The position numbers and the translations under genes are program-made. Shown piece after piece: positions 1 to 8,018 of a stretch of 43,615 nucleotides of DNA. The notes beneath the pieces are model-generated. The model was not told the origin of the DNA and did no database searches. It worked only from the letters and a program-made list of their open reading frames with translations. The stretch is from an uncultured Flavobacteriales bacterium (lineage in GTDB: Bacteria; Bacteroidota; Bacteroidia; Flavobacteriales_D; Crocinitomicaceae), in NCBI GenBank assembly GCA_913020765.1, contig CAJWAO010000010.1, forward strand, positions 1 through 43,615, given 5' to 3'. The number at the start of each line of letters is the position of its first letter. The first letter of the stretch is position 1.

Positions 1-65
1 CTGGGGCTCGAACCCAGGACCCACGCCTTAAAAGGGCGTTGCTCTACCAACTGAGCTAGGAGATC
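1..65 (-). tRNA. tRNA-Lys (UUU), 3' end cut off by window
   Basis: Read on the minus strand from 65 down to 1, this folds as a tRNA. The acceptor 5' strand is GATCTCC, the D arm is GCTC-AGTTGGTA-GAGC, and the anticodon arm is ACGCC-CTTTTAA-GGCGT with anticodon TTT, which decodes lysine. A 5-nt variable loop and a T arm CTGGG-TTCGAGC-CCCAG follow. The segment lengths add up exactly to canonical positions 1-65. The acceptor 3' strand, discriminator base and CCA lie outside the window, so whether CCA is encoded cannot be seen. Confidence 0.95.
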
Positions 66-78
66 GGTTTTGAGGGTG

Positions 79-109
79 CAAATATAAATGGAATATTCAG
101 TAAATCAAA
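79..109 (-). promoter_or_regulatory. Bacteroidota-type promoter of tRNA-Lys
   Basis: On the minus strand TTTG (109-106) is followed after exactly 19 nt by TATATTTG (86-79). This fits the -33/-7 consensus TTTG-N19-TAnnTTTG of the primary sigma factor in Bacteroidota. Transcription should start near 74, about 9 nt before the mature 5' end of the tRNA at 65. It is the best promoter match in the window. Confidence 0.8.
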
Positions 110-161
110 CTATAAAAGAAGTAAATTTAACACTGCATATTTCTTTTTATTCAAATCACCC

Positions 162-695
162 ATGAATGATATGACTATAAACCCAAAAGCCCATGTAATT
201 GTTCTTGTAGGTCTTAGTGGGTCTGGTAAATCAACCATTGGTGCTGCACTTTCTAAGCAGCTGAATTTTAGCTTTATAGATATAGATGAACGCATCGAGA
301 AAAGTGAGGGATTGTCCATCAACGAGATTTTTGCACAGCAGGGTGAGGGTAGGTTCAGAGAATTGGAAAGGAATACTGTTTTAGAATTGGATTTATCGCG
401 TCCAAGTGTGTTGGCATTAGGAGGTGGTGCTTGGATGCAAGATGAGATTCGGGACTTCCTCGCGCCAATCGCTTCAATCATTTATTTAGAGGCGAATGTA
501 GCATCTATCCTTGAACGGCTAAAAGACAACAAGGCAAGGCCCTTACTGGACAATCTAGGCAGGCGAAAAGAAGTTTTGGAGCAACAGCTTGAAACACGCA
601 AAGGGGTTTACGCAGAAGCCGATATTACCGTAAATGCCAATGCTGCGGTTCCGGAGGTAACCCAAGAAATCATTCAGAAGCTAAAGCTGTCTTAG
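162..695 (+). CDS. aroK: Shikimate kinase
   Basis: The 177-residue product matches AroK in size and motifs. It phosphorylates shikimate with ATP in the chorismate pathway, in the cytoplasm. The Walker A motif GLSGSGKS lies near residues 17-24. DIDERI supplies the Mg/shikimate-binding aspartates, GEGRFRELE contains the shikimate-binding arginine, LGGGAW is the glycine-rich substrate loop, and the lid arginine is in ARPLL. The ATG at 162 is used; an ATG three codons on (171) is also possible. The stop TAG (693-695) overlaps the stop of the convergent gene. No clear TAnnTTTG box was found upstream. Confidence 0.95.
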   Translation: MNDMTINPKAHVIVLVGLSGSGKSTIGAALSKQLNFSFIDIDERIEKSEGLSINEIFAQQGEGRFRELERNTVLELDLSRPSVLALGGGAWMQDEIRDFLAPIASIIYLEANVASILERLKDNKARPLLDNLGRRKEVLEQQLETRKGVYAEADITVNANAAVPEVTQEIIQKLKLS

Positions 696-1369
696 TATAG
701 GTCTTTTCTGAACCCTACATTGAATATGAAGTAGAGTGGGGAATAGAGGTTCGTATTGTTGGCGGTCTCATTGTTGCCAACCCCTGCAATCGCATATTGC
801 GCGCTAATGTCAAAGTAAACCGTTCCTGTGCCTGGGAACGTATATTTTAAACCTCCTTGTAGTCCGAGTGCGAATGAAATAATTCGACCTTCGGTTTCTT
901 CATTTCCACCAGTTTGGTATTGGCCTTCCCATTCGTACATACCCGTAATGTCTGTTTTTTCATAATCGCGCTTGACGGTATTGAACGCCAACATGAAGTT
1001 GCTTCCTCCATAGCCTGAAAAACCAGAGTCATAGTCATTTCCAATGTAGTACCGTGTGCCTCCCTCGAGGGTCGTGTAGTTAAAGGATGAAAAATAGTTG
1101 ACCTGTAGCTGGTAAGGAACTGTTGTAAAGTCTTGTGCCGTCACAAGGGCAGTGCTTGCCTGGTCTTCATTTTGTGCGAAGTATTGACCCACTCTTCCAT
1201 AAAGGGTAACATCGTTGTTGCGGGGTAGCTCAAGGCCACCGTGAATTCCAAAGAAAGATTTTTCCGATTGGAAGCCACGTAAAAAACCGGTTCCCGCACT
1301 GATACTGACCTGTGCGTTGATCGCATGGACCATACAAAAGGTGAAACAAAGAAGAAGAATATTTTTCAT
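692..1369 (-). CDS. Small outer-membrane beta-barrel-like protein
   Basis: The 225-residue product begins with a clear signal peptide (MKNILLLCFTFCMVHAINAQ, cleavage after NAQ). The rest is rich in Gly, Tyr, Phe and alternating polar/hydrophobic stretches, and it ends in an aromatic-rich strand (NVGFRKDLY), as in small outer-membrane barrels. Longer upstream starts in this frame would overlap tag and lengthen the signal peptide, so the ATG at 1369 is preferred. It is the last gene of the parA-led operon, 5 nt after tag. I recognise no specific family and assign no function beyond probable outer-membrane location. Confidence 0.75.
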   Translation of the reverse strand: MKNILLLCFTFCMVHAINAQVSISAGTGFLRGFQSEKSFFGIHGGLELPRNNDVTLYGRVGQYFAQNEDQASTALVTAQDFTTVPYQLQVNYFSSFNYTTLEGGTRYYIGNDYDSGFSGYGGSNFMLAFNTVKRDYEKTDITGMYEWEGQYQTGGNEETEGRIISFALGLQGGLKYTFPGTGTVYFDISAQYAIAGVGNNETANNTNLYSPLYFIFNVGFRKDLY

Positions 1370-1374
1370 CGGTA

Positions 1375-1893
1375 TTAAAGTATTAATTTCTTGTACACTG
1401 GGCAAGTCGGCTCATGCGCACCTTCGATACAGCCTATACCCATCAGGAACTCTTTAACAATTTCCTTGCCAACAAATTTAAAACTCTTTTTGAAGACTTT
1501 TATCCATTCCTCCAAAGTAATTTCACCTTTTTCTTCAATCCATTCAAAAAATGAATGGTGTTGCTCTTGTATGTTCAGCACCTGTTGTGCATTATAAATG
1601 ATTGCCTCGATTTTACCCCGATGTCTTATAATTCCTGTGTCCTTCATGAGGACTTTAATTTTTGTCTCGTCAAAGTCGGCAATTTGTTGAATGTTAAAAT
1701 TTGCGTACGCACTTCGAATGCTTTCTGATTTTTTTAAGATGGTAGACCAAGAAAGTCCTGCTTGATTGATCTCTAGAATCAACCTACCAAAAAGCTCTTG
1801 GTCATCCTTGCATTTTTGTCCATAGACGGTATCGTGATAGATGCGGTGCATGTCATTTTTGGGTAGGTCATTACAATAGTCGCAGTAGCTCAT
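1375..1893 (-). CDS. tag: DNA-3-methyladenine glycosylase I
   Basis: This 172-residue base-excision repair enzyme removes 3-methyladenine from alkylated DNA. The family zinc site is present: Cys4, His20 in the YHD motif, and the C-terminal HEPTC pair. The conserved segments NQAGLSW, TGIIRHRGKI and FKFVG align with E. coli Tag. The length is a little shorter than the E. coli enzyme (187). It begins 7 nt after wbqC ends, so it is probably cotranscribed with the parA-led operon; its location there looks incidental to its function. Confidence 0.95.
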   Translation of the reverse strand: MSYCDYCNDLPKNDMHRIYHDTVYGQKCKDDQELFGRLILEINQAGLSWSTILKKSESIRSAYANFNIQQIADFDETKIKVLMKDTGIIRHRGKIEAIIYNAQQVLNIQEQHHSFFEWIEEKGEITLEEWIKVFKKSFKFVGKEIVKEFLMGIGCIEGAHEPTCPVYKKLIL

Positions 1894-1900
1894 TTGGTAC

Positions 1901-2488
1901 CTAGCTTAAAATCCAGTTTCTGATAAATGGCCCCTCATTGAATAGGAGATCCAATATGGATAGGTGAGGTATGAATCCATTTTCTTCTGAAAAGACCTGA
2001 AAATAAGGGGGTGTTTCTTGAGCGTCGAATGTTTCGTTGCGAAGGTCCATTATTCCGTCAGTATTGTATCGGTCGGTCTCCTGCCGATCAAAAGGTCGGT
2101 CAACAACCTCGTGAATAAATTCTAGAATTTCGAAATTAAGGTCAATTAAGTGATTGTGCTTGGTATGAATTAGCTGGTGGATTTCCTTGTCATATTGCTC
2201 AAAGTATGGGGCCGCAGCATAGGCCGTTCGAATACTGCGCCAATGCTCTTTTTGCCACGCTGCTGAACCATCCAATAAAATGTCTTTGGTCATGGTTTTT
2301 GAACCCTGGGGTTTCTTGAGCGGTATACTGAGCCTAAGCTTTCCCATACTCGTCGAAATGTCACAACGATTTCTGTAAGTTTGTTTTGGAAAGCTTTCAT
2401 GGACCTCAATACATCGGTCTTGATGTGAGAAATAGGTCTTTAGGTATCCTATGCTCGGAAAATAAGCAATTGGAAATACCGCCGTCAT
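1901..2488 (-). CDS. WbqC-like family protein
   Basis: The 195-residue product matches the WbqC-like family (PF08889): N-terminal AYFPSIGYLKTYF (family QPxYFPxxGY), then YRNRCDIS, LSIPLKK and W-K-E-H-W-RSI. Some members sit in O-antigen clusters, but the activity is not established and many Bacteroidota carry a copy beside lepB as here. Its ATG overlaps the lepB stop as ATGA (2485-2488), so the two are translationally coupled. No signal peptide or membrane segment is visible, suggesting a cytoplasmic protein. Confidence 0.85.
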   Translation of the reverse strand: MTAVFPIAYFPSIGYLKTYFSHQDRCIEVHESFPKQTYRNRCDISTSMGKLRLSIPLKKPQGSKTMTKDILLDGSAAWQKEHWRSIRTAYAAAPYFEQYDKEIHQLIHTKHNHLIDLNFEILEFIHEVVDRPFDRQETDRYNTDGIMDLRNETFDAQETPPYFQVFSEENGFIPHLSILDLLFNEGPFIRNWILS

Positions 2489-4365
2489 TCAATCCATTTA
2501 AATATTCGTTCCCAACGGATGCCGCCAAAGCTCTCGATGTAGGCGCTTTTGGAGAGCCAAACCAAGGATGCTCGACCGACGACGTGGTCTTCAGGAACAA
2601 ATCCCCAAACCCTAGAATCTGCCGAATTGTAGCGGTTGTCTCCCATCAGCCAATAGTAGTTCATAGCGAAGGTGTAGGAATCGGTCTTTTGCCCATCGAT
2701 GTATATGCCATCTTCTTTTTCTTCAAGTTGATGCCTTTCGTAGGCGCGAATAATTCTTCTGTACCACGCGATATTATCTGCATTTATGGCAACGGTCGTT
2801 CCTTTTTTGGGCACAACAAATCGTGTGAAATTTGTGGGTGTGTTGTTGATATAGAAGTCTTTCGGGAAATAATTCATGTTGTCAATAAGGTCTTGACCAG
2901 AGGGAACATATTTTGGGTCGTCCGAATATTGTGGCTCTAATACGAGTTCAAGCTGGATATTGAAGTCTTTCTCTATTTCTTTCTTTTGTTGTGCTGTTAA
3001 TGTCAGTACGTAGTTGTTTGGATTGCGAAAATCAGCATCTCTAAAGTCCATCCTAGATTGATTGGGTGCATTTTCAAGTCCATACTCCTCAAACATCTCT
3101 GATGCTCCCGGAAATTCAACAAGCTTCTTGCTAATTTGGTATTCTAGCGCTTGATTTTCTGCAACATGTGCTGGTTTTCCATCTACATAGAGTACTGCAT
3201 CGATGATCTCAAGGGTGTCTCCTGGAATCCCAACACAGCGCTTGATGTAGTTTTCTCTTTTGTCTACAGGTCTGTAGATCAGCCCGCCATGTTTGGGAGG
3301 TAAGCTTTCATTGGCACCCATATATTCGGGAAAGTTTCCGTTGGCAAGCCGCTCTCTGGCTATTTTTCTCCATGGCGAGGCGTTCTTGATGTAAGTTTGG
3401 CAGAAATTCTCATAAGCAACAGCAAAGGCACTGTCAGTCAAGGTATTTTTCGCTTGTTGCAGCTTTGCTGCCTTTGCTTTCTGGTATTGATAAAATGCCT
3501 CTTGATTCAGGATGCCATGATAATCATGTCCCATTAAACCATTGGGCATTCTTGGATCATATACCGCCGTGTCACCTGAGGGGTAATTAAAGACTACAAC
3601 CTCATTTCGTTGCACCGATCCGAATCCTGGCAATCTTGTGTACTCACCTTTTTCTAGTCCCGTATAGGACTTCATGTTTACCCAGGGTACGGTATTGTGT
3701 ACAAGTGGATAGGAGAGGGGTGTTACCGGGACCTTCGAGCCGTAGGCAAGCTTATTTACAAATAGAAAATCTCCGACAAGTAGTGTTTTTTCCATAGATC
3801 CTGTAGGAATCTGAAATGGCTCAAAGACGTATGTTCTGATAATGCTTGCTGCAACGAGTGCAAAAAGAATGGAGTCTCCCCATTCTTTAACCCTAGATTT
3901 TGTTCCCGGCTTGTCGCGGGTAACCATATCGATACTGATGGCTACAATATGACCAATAACAGGCAGTGCCAAAAACAGTGCAACGTGGTCTCCCCATTTT
4001 CTAGTTTCTCGTTCAGCAGAATTTGACCAATTTGTTTCTGCACCAAAAAAGCTGTCTTCTCTCGTACATTGCTGCATGAGGTAGTAAGGAAAAAAGATGC
4101 CCTGAAGTGTATCTGTAAAGGAATAGTAACCAAACCTTCTCACGTAGGATAGGTTTGCCGTAGCCCACATGACCAAATGGATTCCTGGAAATGCCAATAG
4201 TAAGGCCCAGAATGGTTTTTTACAGGTAAGCTTAAATACGACGAAATAGTTGTAGCCCGGAACAAGTGCTTCCCATGACGCACGTCCTGCAGTAGGAAAG
4301 GATTTCCACCACATCGATAGGTAGGGATGAACAAGTAGAAAGATGTAAAAATATAGTATGCTCAT
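2485..4365 (-). CDS. lepB: Signal peptidase I, long Bacteroidota form
   Basis: At 626 residues this is about twice the size of E. coli LepB. It cleaves signal peptides at the periplasmic face of the inner membrane. The N-terminal ~150 residues carry about three hydrophobic segments. A membrane anchor at 164-180 precedes the catalytic motif IPTGSM (Ser190-Met191). The general-base lysine is Lys375 in YIKRCVGIPGD. GDNRYNSADSRVWGFVP begins at residue 575. About 185 residues separate Ser from Lys, so the catalytic fold carries large insertions, as in other Bacteroidota. It starts 1 nt downstream of the dapB stop and overlaps wbqC. Confidence 0.95.
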   Translation of the reverse strand: MSILYFYIFLLVHPYLSMWWKSFPTAGRASWEALVPGYNYFVVFKLTCKKPFWALLLAFPGIHLVMWATANLSYVRRFGYYSFTDTLQGIFFPYYLMQQCTREDSFFGAETNWSNSAERETRKWGDHVALFLALPVIGHIVAISIDMVTRDKPGTKSRVKEWGDSILFALVAASIIRTYVFEPFQIPTGSMEKTLLVGDFLFVNKLAYGSKVPVTPLSYPLVHNTVPWVNMKSYTGLEKGEYTRLPGFGSVQRNEVVVFNYPSGDTAVYDPRMPNGLMGHDYHGILNQEAFYQYQKAKAAKLQQAKNTLTDSAFAVAYENFCQTYIKNASPWRKIARERLANGNFPEYMGANESLPPKHGGLIYRPVDKRENYIKRCVGIPGDTLEIIDAVLYVDGKPAHVAENQALEYQISKKLVEFPGASEMFEEYGLENAPNQSRMDFRDADFRNPNNYVLTLTAQQKKEIEKDFNIQLELVLEPQYSDDPKYVPSGQDLIDNMNYFPKDFYINNTPTNFTRFVVPKKGTTVAINADNIAWYRRIIRAYERHQLEEKEDGIYIDGQKTDSYTFAMNYYWLMGDNRYNSADSRVWGFVPEDHVVGRASLVWLSKSAYIESFGGIRWERIFKWIE

Positions 4366-4366
4366 A

Positions 4367-5086
4367 TTATGTTAGATTAAGTACATCACTCATCGTGAAT
4401 AGGCCTTTTTTGTCGAGAATCCATTCCGCAGCAATTACTGCACCCAGTGCAAACCCTTTTCTATTGTTTGCTTTATGTATTAAGCTTAGCTCATCGATAT
4501 CTGAGGTAAAGGAGACCTCATGGGTGCCTGGTACATTTTCGATACGCTTAGAAATAATGGGTAATTTATCTAAATCAATTTTAGAAGTATAGTCATTTAA
4601 CTCCCATGATTTTAGAGTTTTAAGTTCATTTATAACATGTTCGGCTGTGGTAATTGCAGTTCCACTAGGTTGATCGAGTTTCTCTGTATGGTGTGTTTCT
4701 GTAATTGTAGGTTGATAGTCATGTCCATTCATTAATTTGCTCAGCTTTTTAGTCATTTCAAAGAACAAATGAACACCAAGGCTAAAATTAGATGCATACA
4801 GAATACTTCCGTCGTGTTCTGCCCTTGCTTTTTCTATACGTGGTAAAGAAGCTGCCCATCCGGTTGTGCCAACAACAACAGGAAGCTTTAGTTTTAGACA
4901 ATGCTCCATGTGCGGCACGGCAAGCTTTGGGGCCGTAAATTCAATGCCCACATCAGCATCAATCTCTTGTGCTTCTTGAAAAGGTACATCCTCTGAAAAT
5001 ACATGCGCTATCGTGTGGTTTCTCTCAAGGGCGACTTTTTCAATCTCCTTGCCCATTTTGCCGTATCCAATGATTGCTATTTTCAC
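4367..5086 (-). CDS. dapB: 4-hydroxy-tetrahydrodipicolinate reductase
   Basis: The 239-residue enzyme reduces the dihydrodipicolinate precursor with NAD(P)H in the diaminopimelate/lysine pathway, feeding peptidoglycan. The nucleotide-binding loop GYGKMG is at residues 7-12. VVGTTGW, YASNFSLGV and the signature ETHHTEKLDQPSGTA, with the catalytic histidine and lysine, are all present. The length is normal. It lies 34 nt after the DUF5683 gene in the operon. A TAAGTTTG box on the minus strand (5140-5133), inside the end of the DUF5683 gene, could be an internal promoter, but this is weak. Confidence 0.96.
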   Translation of the reverse strand: MKIAIIGYGKMGKEIEKVALERNHTIAHVFSEDVPFQEAQEIDADVGIEFTAPKLAVPHMEHCLKLKLPVVVGTTGWAASLPRIEKARAEHDGSILYASNFSLGVHLFFEMTKKLSKLMNGHDYQPTITETHHTEKLDQPSGTAITTAEHVINELKTLKSWELNDYTSKIDLDKLPIISKRIENVPGTHEVSFTSDIDELSLIHKANNRKGFALGAVIAAEWILDKKGLFTMSDVLNLT

Positions 5087-5120
5087 GTCTGCTAAGGTAT
5101 GATTATTTGAGGATTTGTAT

Positions 5121-5666
5121 TTATTTGAAATTCAAACTTATGTTAATTCCAGGCGTTGTATTCCCTAGAATAGTTGGGTGTACCTTGAAAGATAGATCCT
5201 CGCTCACATCAAAATTAATAAAATGGGATGCCACACCAGCCTCTAAAATTTGAAACAGATAGACTGCTCCTACAGCCAAAATAGAAAGGTCTCTCTGGTC
5301 AACATATTGCTGATATAAGAACAGTACTCCTTGGTCGTCATAAGCCTCCCATTCTGGACTTCCTGTTTCGTTATTGATTCGATTTGTGTATTCTGTCTTT
5401 AAGTTCTTTTGAATGCTTTGATTCTGAGCAAGCATATATATAGTGGCACCTAATCCTCCATAAATCAGTGGAACTTTCCAAATTGCATGAGGGAAACCTT
5501 TTTTCTTTTTGATGCTATTGTAAACTTGCCCAGCTCCCGGAATAATGGCAGAATATAGTACTGATTTATTAAAGGGATGGGTTTGGTTGGTATCTATGGC
5601 AGTTCCTTGGCTGAAAGCAGTGCTAAGTGCAAACAATGTACCGCACAAAAACATCAAGGTTTTCAT
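5121..5666 (-). CDS. DUF5683 domain-containing protein
   Basis: The 181-residue product has an N-terminal signal peptide (MKTLMFLCGTLFALSTAFSQ). It then carries the DUF5683 hallmark: SVLYSAIIPGAGQVYN, a Lys-rich turn, and VPLIYGGLGATIYM, which reads as two membrane-associated helices. The family is restricted to Bacteroidota, has no known function, and is typically found between parB and dapB exactly as here. Its start overlaps the parB stop as ATGA (5663-5666). Inference: an envelope protein, possibly linking partition or growth genes with the cell envelope; nothing in the sequence proves that. Confidence 0.88.
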   Translation of the reverse strand: MKTLMFLCGTLFALSTAFSQGTAIDTNQTHPFNKSVLYSAIIPGAGQVYNSIKKKKGFPHAIWKVPLIYGGLGATIYMLAQNQSIQKNLKTEYTNRINNETGSPEWEAYDDQGVLFLYQQYVDQRDLSILAVGAVYLFQILEAGVASHFINFDVSEDLSFKVHPTILGNTTPGINISLNFK

Positions 5667-6538
5667 TTGTTCAGCAGTAATTTAACCAGACGTTGGAGCT
5701 CATCCTCGCTTTCAAAGTTGAGGTGAATCTTACCCGCTCCATTTTTGTTTTGGTAAATTTTAATTGGGGTGCTGTAGTAGGAGGTAAGAGCGGCCTTTGT
5801 TTCAGCAGAAATAGGCACCTGTTTGGTACTCGATCTTGTTGCTGGTTTTCGTTCTTTCACTTTTTCTTCGATCGCCCGCACAGAAAGCTTATGCTCAAGG
5901 ATGTCTTTGTATTGAAGCAGTTGCTCTTCCTCAGAGCTCAGGGCCAATAAAGCCCTTGCATGCCCCATTGTGATGAGACGGTCCCTCAATCCTGCTTGTA
6001 TCTCTGAAGGCAGCTTTAAAAGACGAATGTAATTCGCAATATTGGACCGTGATTTTGATATTTTTTCGCTCAGCTCCTCCTGTGTTAGTTCGCATTCGGA
6101 CAATAGACGTTCATAAGAAAGGGCGATTTCAATGGCGTTAAGGTCTTCTCGCTGTATATTTTCTACCAACGCGTACTCCAACATATTTTGGTCATTGGCA
6201 ATTCGGATGTAGGCAGGAACTGTTTTGAGTCCTGCAAGCTGGGATGCCCGATACCTTCTTTCACCAGAAATCAGCTGATATTTGTCATGCCCCATTTTAC
6301 GAACTGTAAGCGGTTGAATGATCCCATGCGCAAGAATGGAGTCTCTTAGGTCAAACAAAGCCTCTTTTTCAAAATTCGTTCTTGGATTGAATGGATTTGT
6401 TTCAATGGCACCAATGGTAATTTCAGAAACTGAACCTGCTGGCGCTGTGTTTACAGAGGTTACATCCGTATCTGAATTTTGCAGGATAGCACTAAGCCCT
6501 CTTCCTAAAGCCGGTTTTTTATCTGAATTAGAGTTCAT
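5663..6538 (-). CDS. parB: Chromosome-partitioning protein ParB
   Basis: The 291-residue product is ParB/Spo0J, which binds parS, spreads as a CTP-dependent clamp and works with ParA in chromosome segregation. The N terminus has the usual KPALGRGLSAIL. The ParB/Srx nuclease-like domain includes NPFNPRTNF and the CTP-binding GERRYRA (92-98). A KorB-type helix-turn-helix follows around LTQEELSEKISKSRSNIANY. A C-terminal dimerisation segment contains GAGKIHLNFESEDEL. It overlaps parA by 11 nt. I saw no parS-like 16-bp palindrome in the window. Confidence 0.96.
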   Translation of the reverse strand: MNSNSDKKPALGRGLSAILQNSDTDVTSVNTAPAGSVSEITIGAIETNPFNPRTNFEKEALFDLRDSILAHGIIQPLTVRKMGHDKYQLISGERRYRASQLAGLKTVPAYIRIANDQNMLEYALVENIQREDLNAIEIALSYERLLSECELTQEELSEKISKSRSNIANYIRLLKLPSEIQAGLRDRLITMGHARALLALSSEEEQLLQYKDILEHKLSVRAIEEKVKERKPATRSSTKQVPISAETKAALTSYYSTPIKIYQNKNGAGKIHLNFESEDELQRLVKLLLNK

Positions 6539-7340
6539 TGTCTATTTCAATAAATTTATCGCCATTTTCAATTTTTGTTAGGTCATTCTTTTGAAGGATT
6601 TCTCGCGCAAAGTTTAGATAGTTTATGGAGCCTTTACAAGATGCATCGTGCATAATAATGGTCGCGCCGTGGCTTGATGCTTCGCTCAAGGTTGTGTTTC
6701 TGTGAATGACAGTGTCAAAAACCAATTCCTGGAAGTGTGTTTTTAATTCATCCACCACCTGATTTGCCAATCTTAAACGTGTATCGTACATGGTTAAAAG
6801 CATGCCTTCAATCTCAAGGGTTTCATTAAGGCGTCCTTGAACAATTTTTATGGTATTGAGCAGCTTACTTAGTCCTTCTAGTGCGAAGTATTCACATTGG
6901 ACAGGAATCAATACAGAATGAGAGGCAGCAAGTGAGTTGACAGTAATCAGACCAAGTGAAGGGGAGCAGTCAATTAAAATAAAGTCATAGTCATCTTTTA
7001 CTTTATCTAGGGCCTCCTTGAGCAAATACTCTCGGTTCGGAAGGTGAATCATTTCCAGCTCTGCGCCGACTAGGTCGATGTGTGCTGGAAGAATATCTAA
7101 ATTTGGACTTTCTGTTTTGACAATTACCTCTTTAGGGTGATACCCTTTGACAAGGCAGTCATAAATGTTTTTGACAGCAGAAGGATTGAATCCAGTTCCG
7201 GAAGTTGCATTCGCTTGAGGGTCTGCATCTACAATTAGCGTTTTGTATTCTAGGACACCAAGGCATCCTCCTAGGTTAATTGTTGTCGTGGTTTTACCAA
7301 CGCCTCCCTTTTGATTTGCAACTGCAATGATTTTGGCCAT
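6528..7340 (-). CDS. parA: Chromosome-partitioning ATPase ParA
   Basis: The 270-residue product is a Soj/ParA-type deviant Walker ATPase. The deviant Walker A NQKGGVGKTT lies at residues 9-18 with the signature lysine, DADPQANAT follows, and the Walker B region is DFILIDCSPSLG. It partners with ParB, whose gene overlaps it. It is the first gene of the eight-gene minus-strand operon ending near 692. The 235-bp gap to divergent rplS should hold its promoter, but I found no TAnnTTTG box on the minus strand there, so its promoter is unassigned. Confidence 0.97.
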   Translation of the reverse strand: MAKIIAVANQKGGVGKTTTTINLGGCLGVLEYKTLIVDADPQANATSGTGFNPSAVKNIYDCLVKGYHPKEVIVKTESPNLDILPAHIDLVGAELEMIHLPNREYLLKEALDKVKDDYDFILIDCSPSLGLITVNSLAASHSVLIPVQCEYFALEGLSKLLNTIKIVQGRLNETLEIEGMLLTMYDTRLRLANQVVDELKTHFQELVFDTVIHRNTTLSEASSHGATIIMHDASCKGSINYLNFAREILQKNDLTKIENGDKFIEIDNEL

Positions 7341-7512
7341 CCTTACGTGTATTTGTTTATTGTAAATTTAAGAGAAGTTGTGCTTGGGTTTTGACCGTAG
7401 AGAAGGAACTTTTCAACGAAATGGCAGTTAATTTTGTTTATATCTAAACGCTTTTAATTTTGCACCTATCTTTGTGTATAAAAAATATTCTCTTTTTTAG
7501 ACTTGTGTATTC

Positions 7513-7541
7513 TTGTAAACGAGATTTTTTTTGTAATATTG
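7513..7541 (+). promoter_or_regulatory. Candidate promoter of rplS
   Basis: TTG (7513-7515) and TAATATTG (7534-7541) are 18 nt apart. This is one base off the -7 consensus and one nt short of the usual spacer. It predicts a leader of about 30 nt before the rplS ATG at 7576. A perfect TATCTTTG at 7467-7474 lies further upstream but has no -33 partner. The rest of the 7341-7575 gap shows no ORF. Confidence 0.45.
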
Positions 7542-7575
7542 CACCCCGAAATAATGGGAATTCAATACAAAAACG

Positions 7576-7935
7576 ATGAATATTATTAACGAAATACAGA
7601 AAGAAATCACCACCATTAATGAAATGCCGAGCTTTTCATCTGGTGATACAATTGCCGTTTCTTACAAGATACGTGAAGGGAACAAAGAGAGAATTCAGCA
7701 GTTTCAAGGGGTTGTGATTCAAAGAAGAGGTTCAGGAGCAACTGAAACATTTACAGTGCGTAAGATGTCTGGAAATGTTGGTGTGGAAAGAATCTTCCCA
7801 ATTTCATCTCCATTCATCGACAGCATTAAAGTATTGAAAGAAGGATCTGTTCGAAGAGCTAGAATCTTTTACTTTAGAGAAAGAACTGGTAAGTCTGCAA
7901 GAATTAGAGAGAAAAGAAGATTTACAAAGGATTAA
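7576..7935 (+). CDS. rplS: 50S ribosomal protein L19
   Basis: The 119-residue product is L19, located at the interface of the ribosomal subunits. Typical segments are [52 protein letters not shown] and the basic tail [16 protein letters not shown]. It stands alone on the plus strand between the divergent parA operon and a convergent OmpA-family gene, and it has its own terminator immediately downstream. Confidence 0.98.
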   Translation: MNIINEIQKEITTINEMPSFSSGDTIAVSYKIREGNKERIQQFQGVVIQRRGSGATETFTVRKMSGNVGVERIFPISSPFIDSIKVLKEGSVRRARIFYFRERTGKSARIREKRRFTKD

Positions 7936-7950
7936 TGCTTTGTCAAGAAA

Positions 7951-7984
7951 TAAAAAACAAGAGGGCCGTGGCCCTCTTTTTTTT
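7951..7984. terminator. Rho-independent terminator after rplS, probably bidirectional
   Basis: AGAGGGC (7960-7966), loop CGTG, GCCCTCT (7971-7977) form a perfect 7-bp GC-rich stem followed by a run of T to 7984. The left side is A-rich (7952-7957), so the minus-strand transcript also ends in a stem plus U tract. That would serve the convergent gene ending at 8019 as well. Confidence 0.9.
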
Positions 7985-8018
7985 GCGTTACATTTTTTTA
8001 GTTTATGAGAGATTGCGC

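Noticed and set aside
2386-2940. 184-codon plus-strand ORF opposite lepB and wbqC
   Set aside because: It lies antisense to two certain genes, has no family motifs, and is explained as a shadow of their codon use.
5133-5140. TAAGTTTG box inside the DUF5683 gene as a dapB promoter
   Set aside because: It lies inside coding sequence with no -33 partner, and a single such hit is expected by chance. It is mentioned only in the dapB entry.
7341-7575. Possible parS or origin near parAB
   Set aside because: I found no 16-bp parS-like palindrome and no cluster of DnaA-box-like repeats in the gap or elsewhere in the window.
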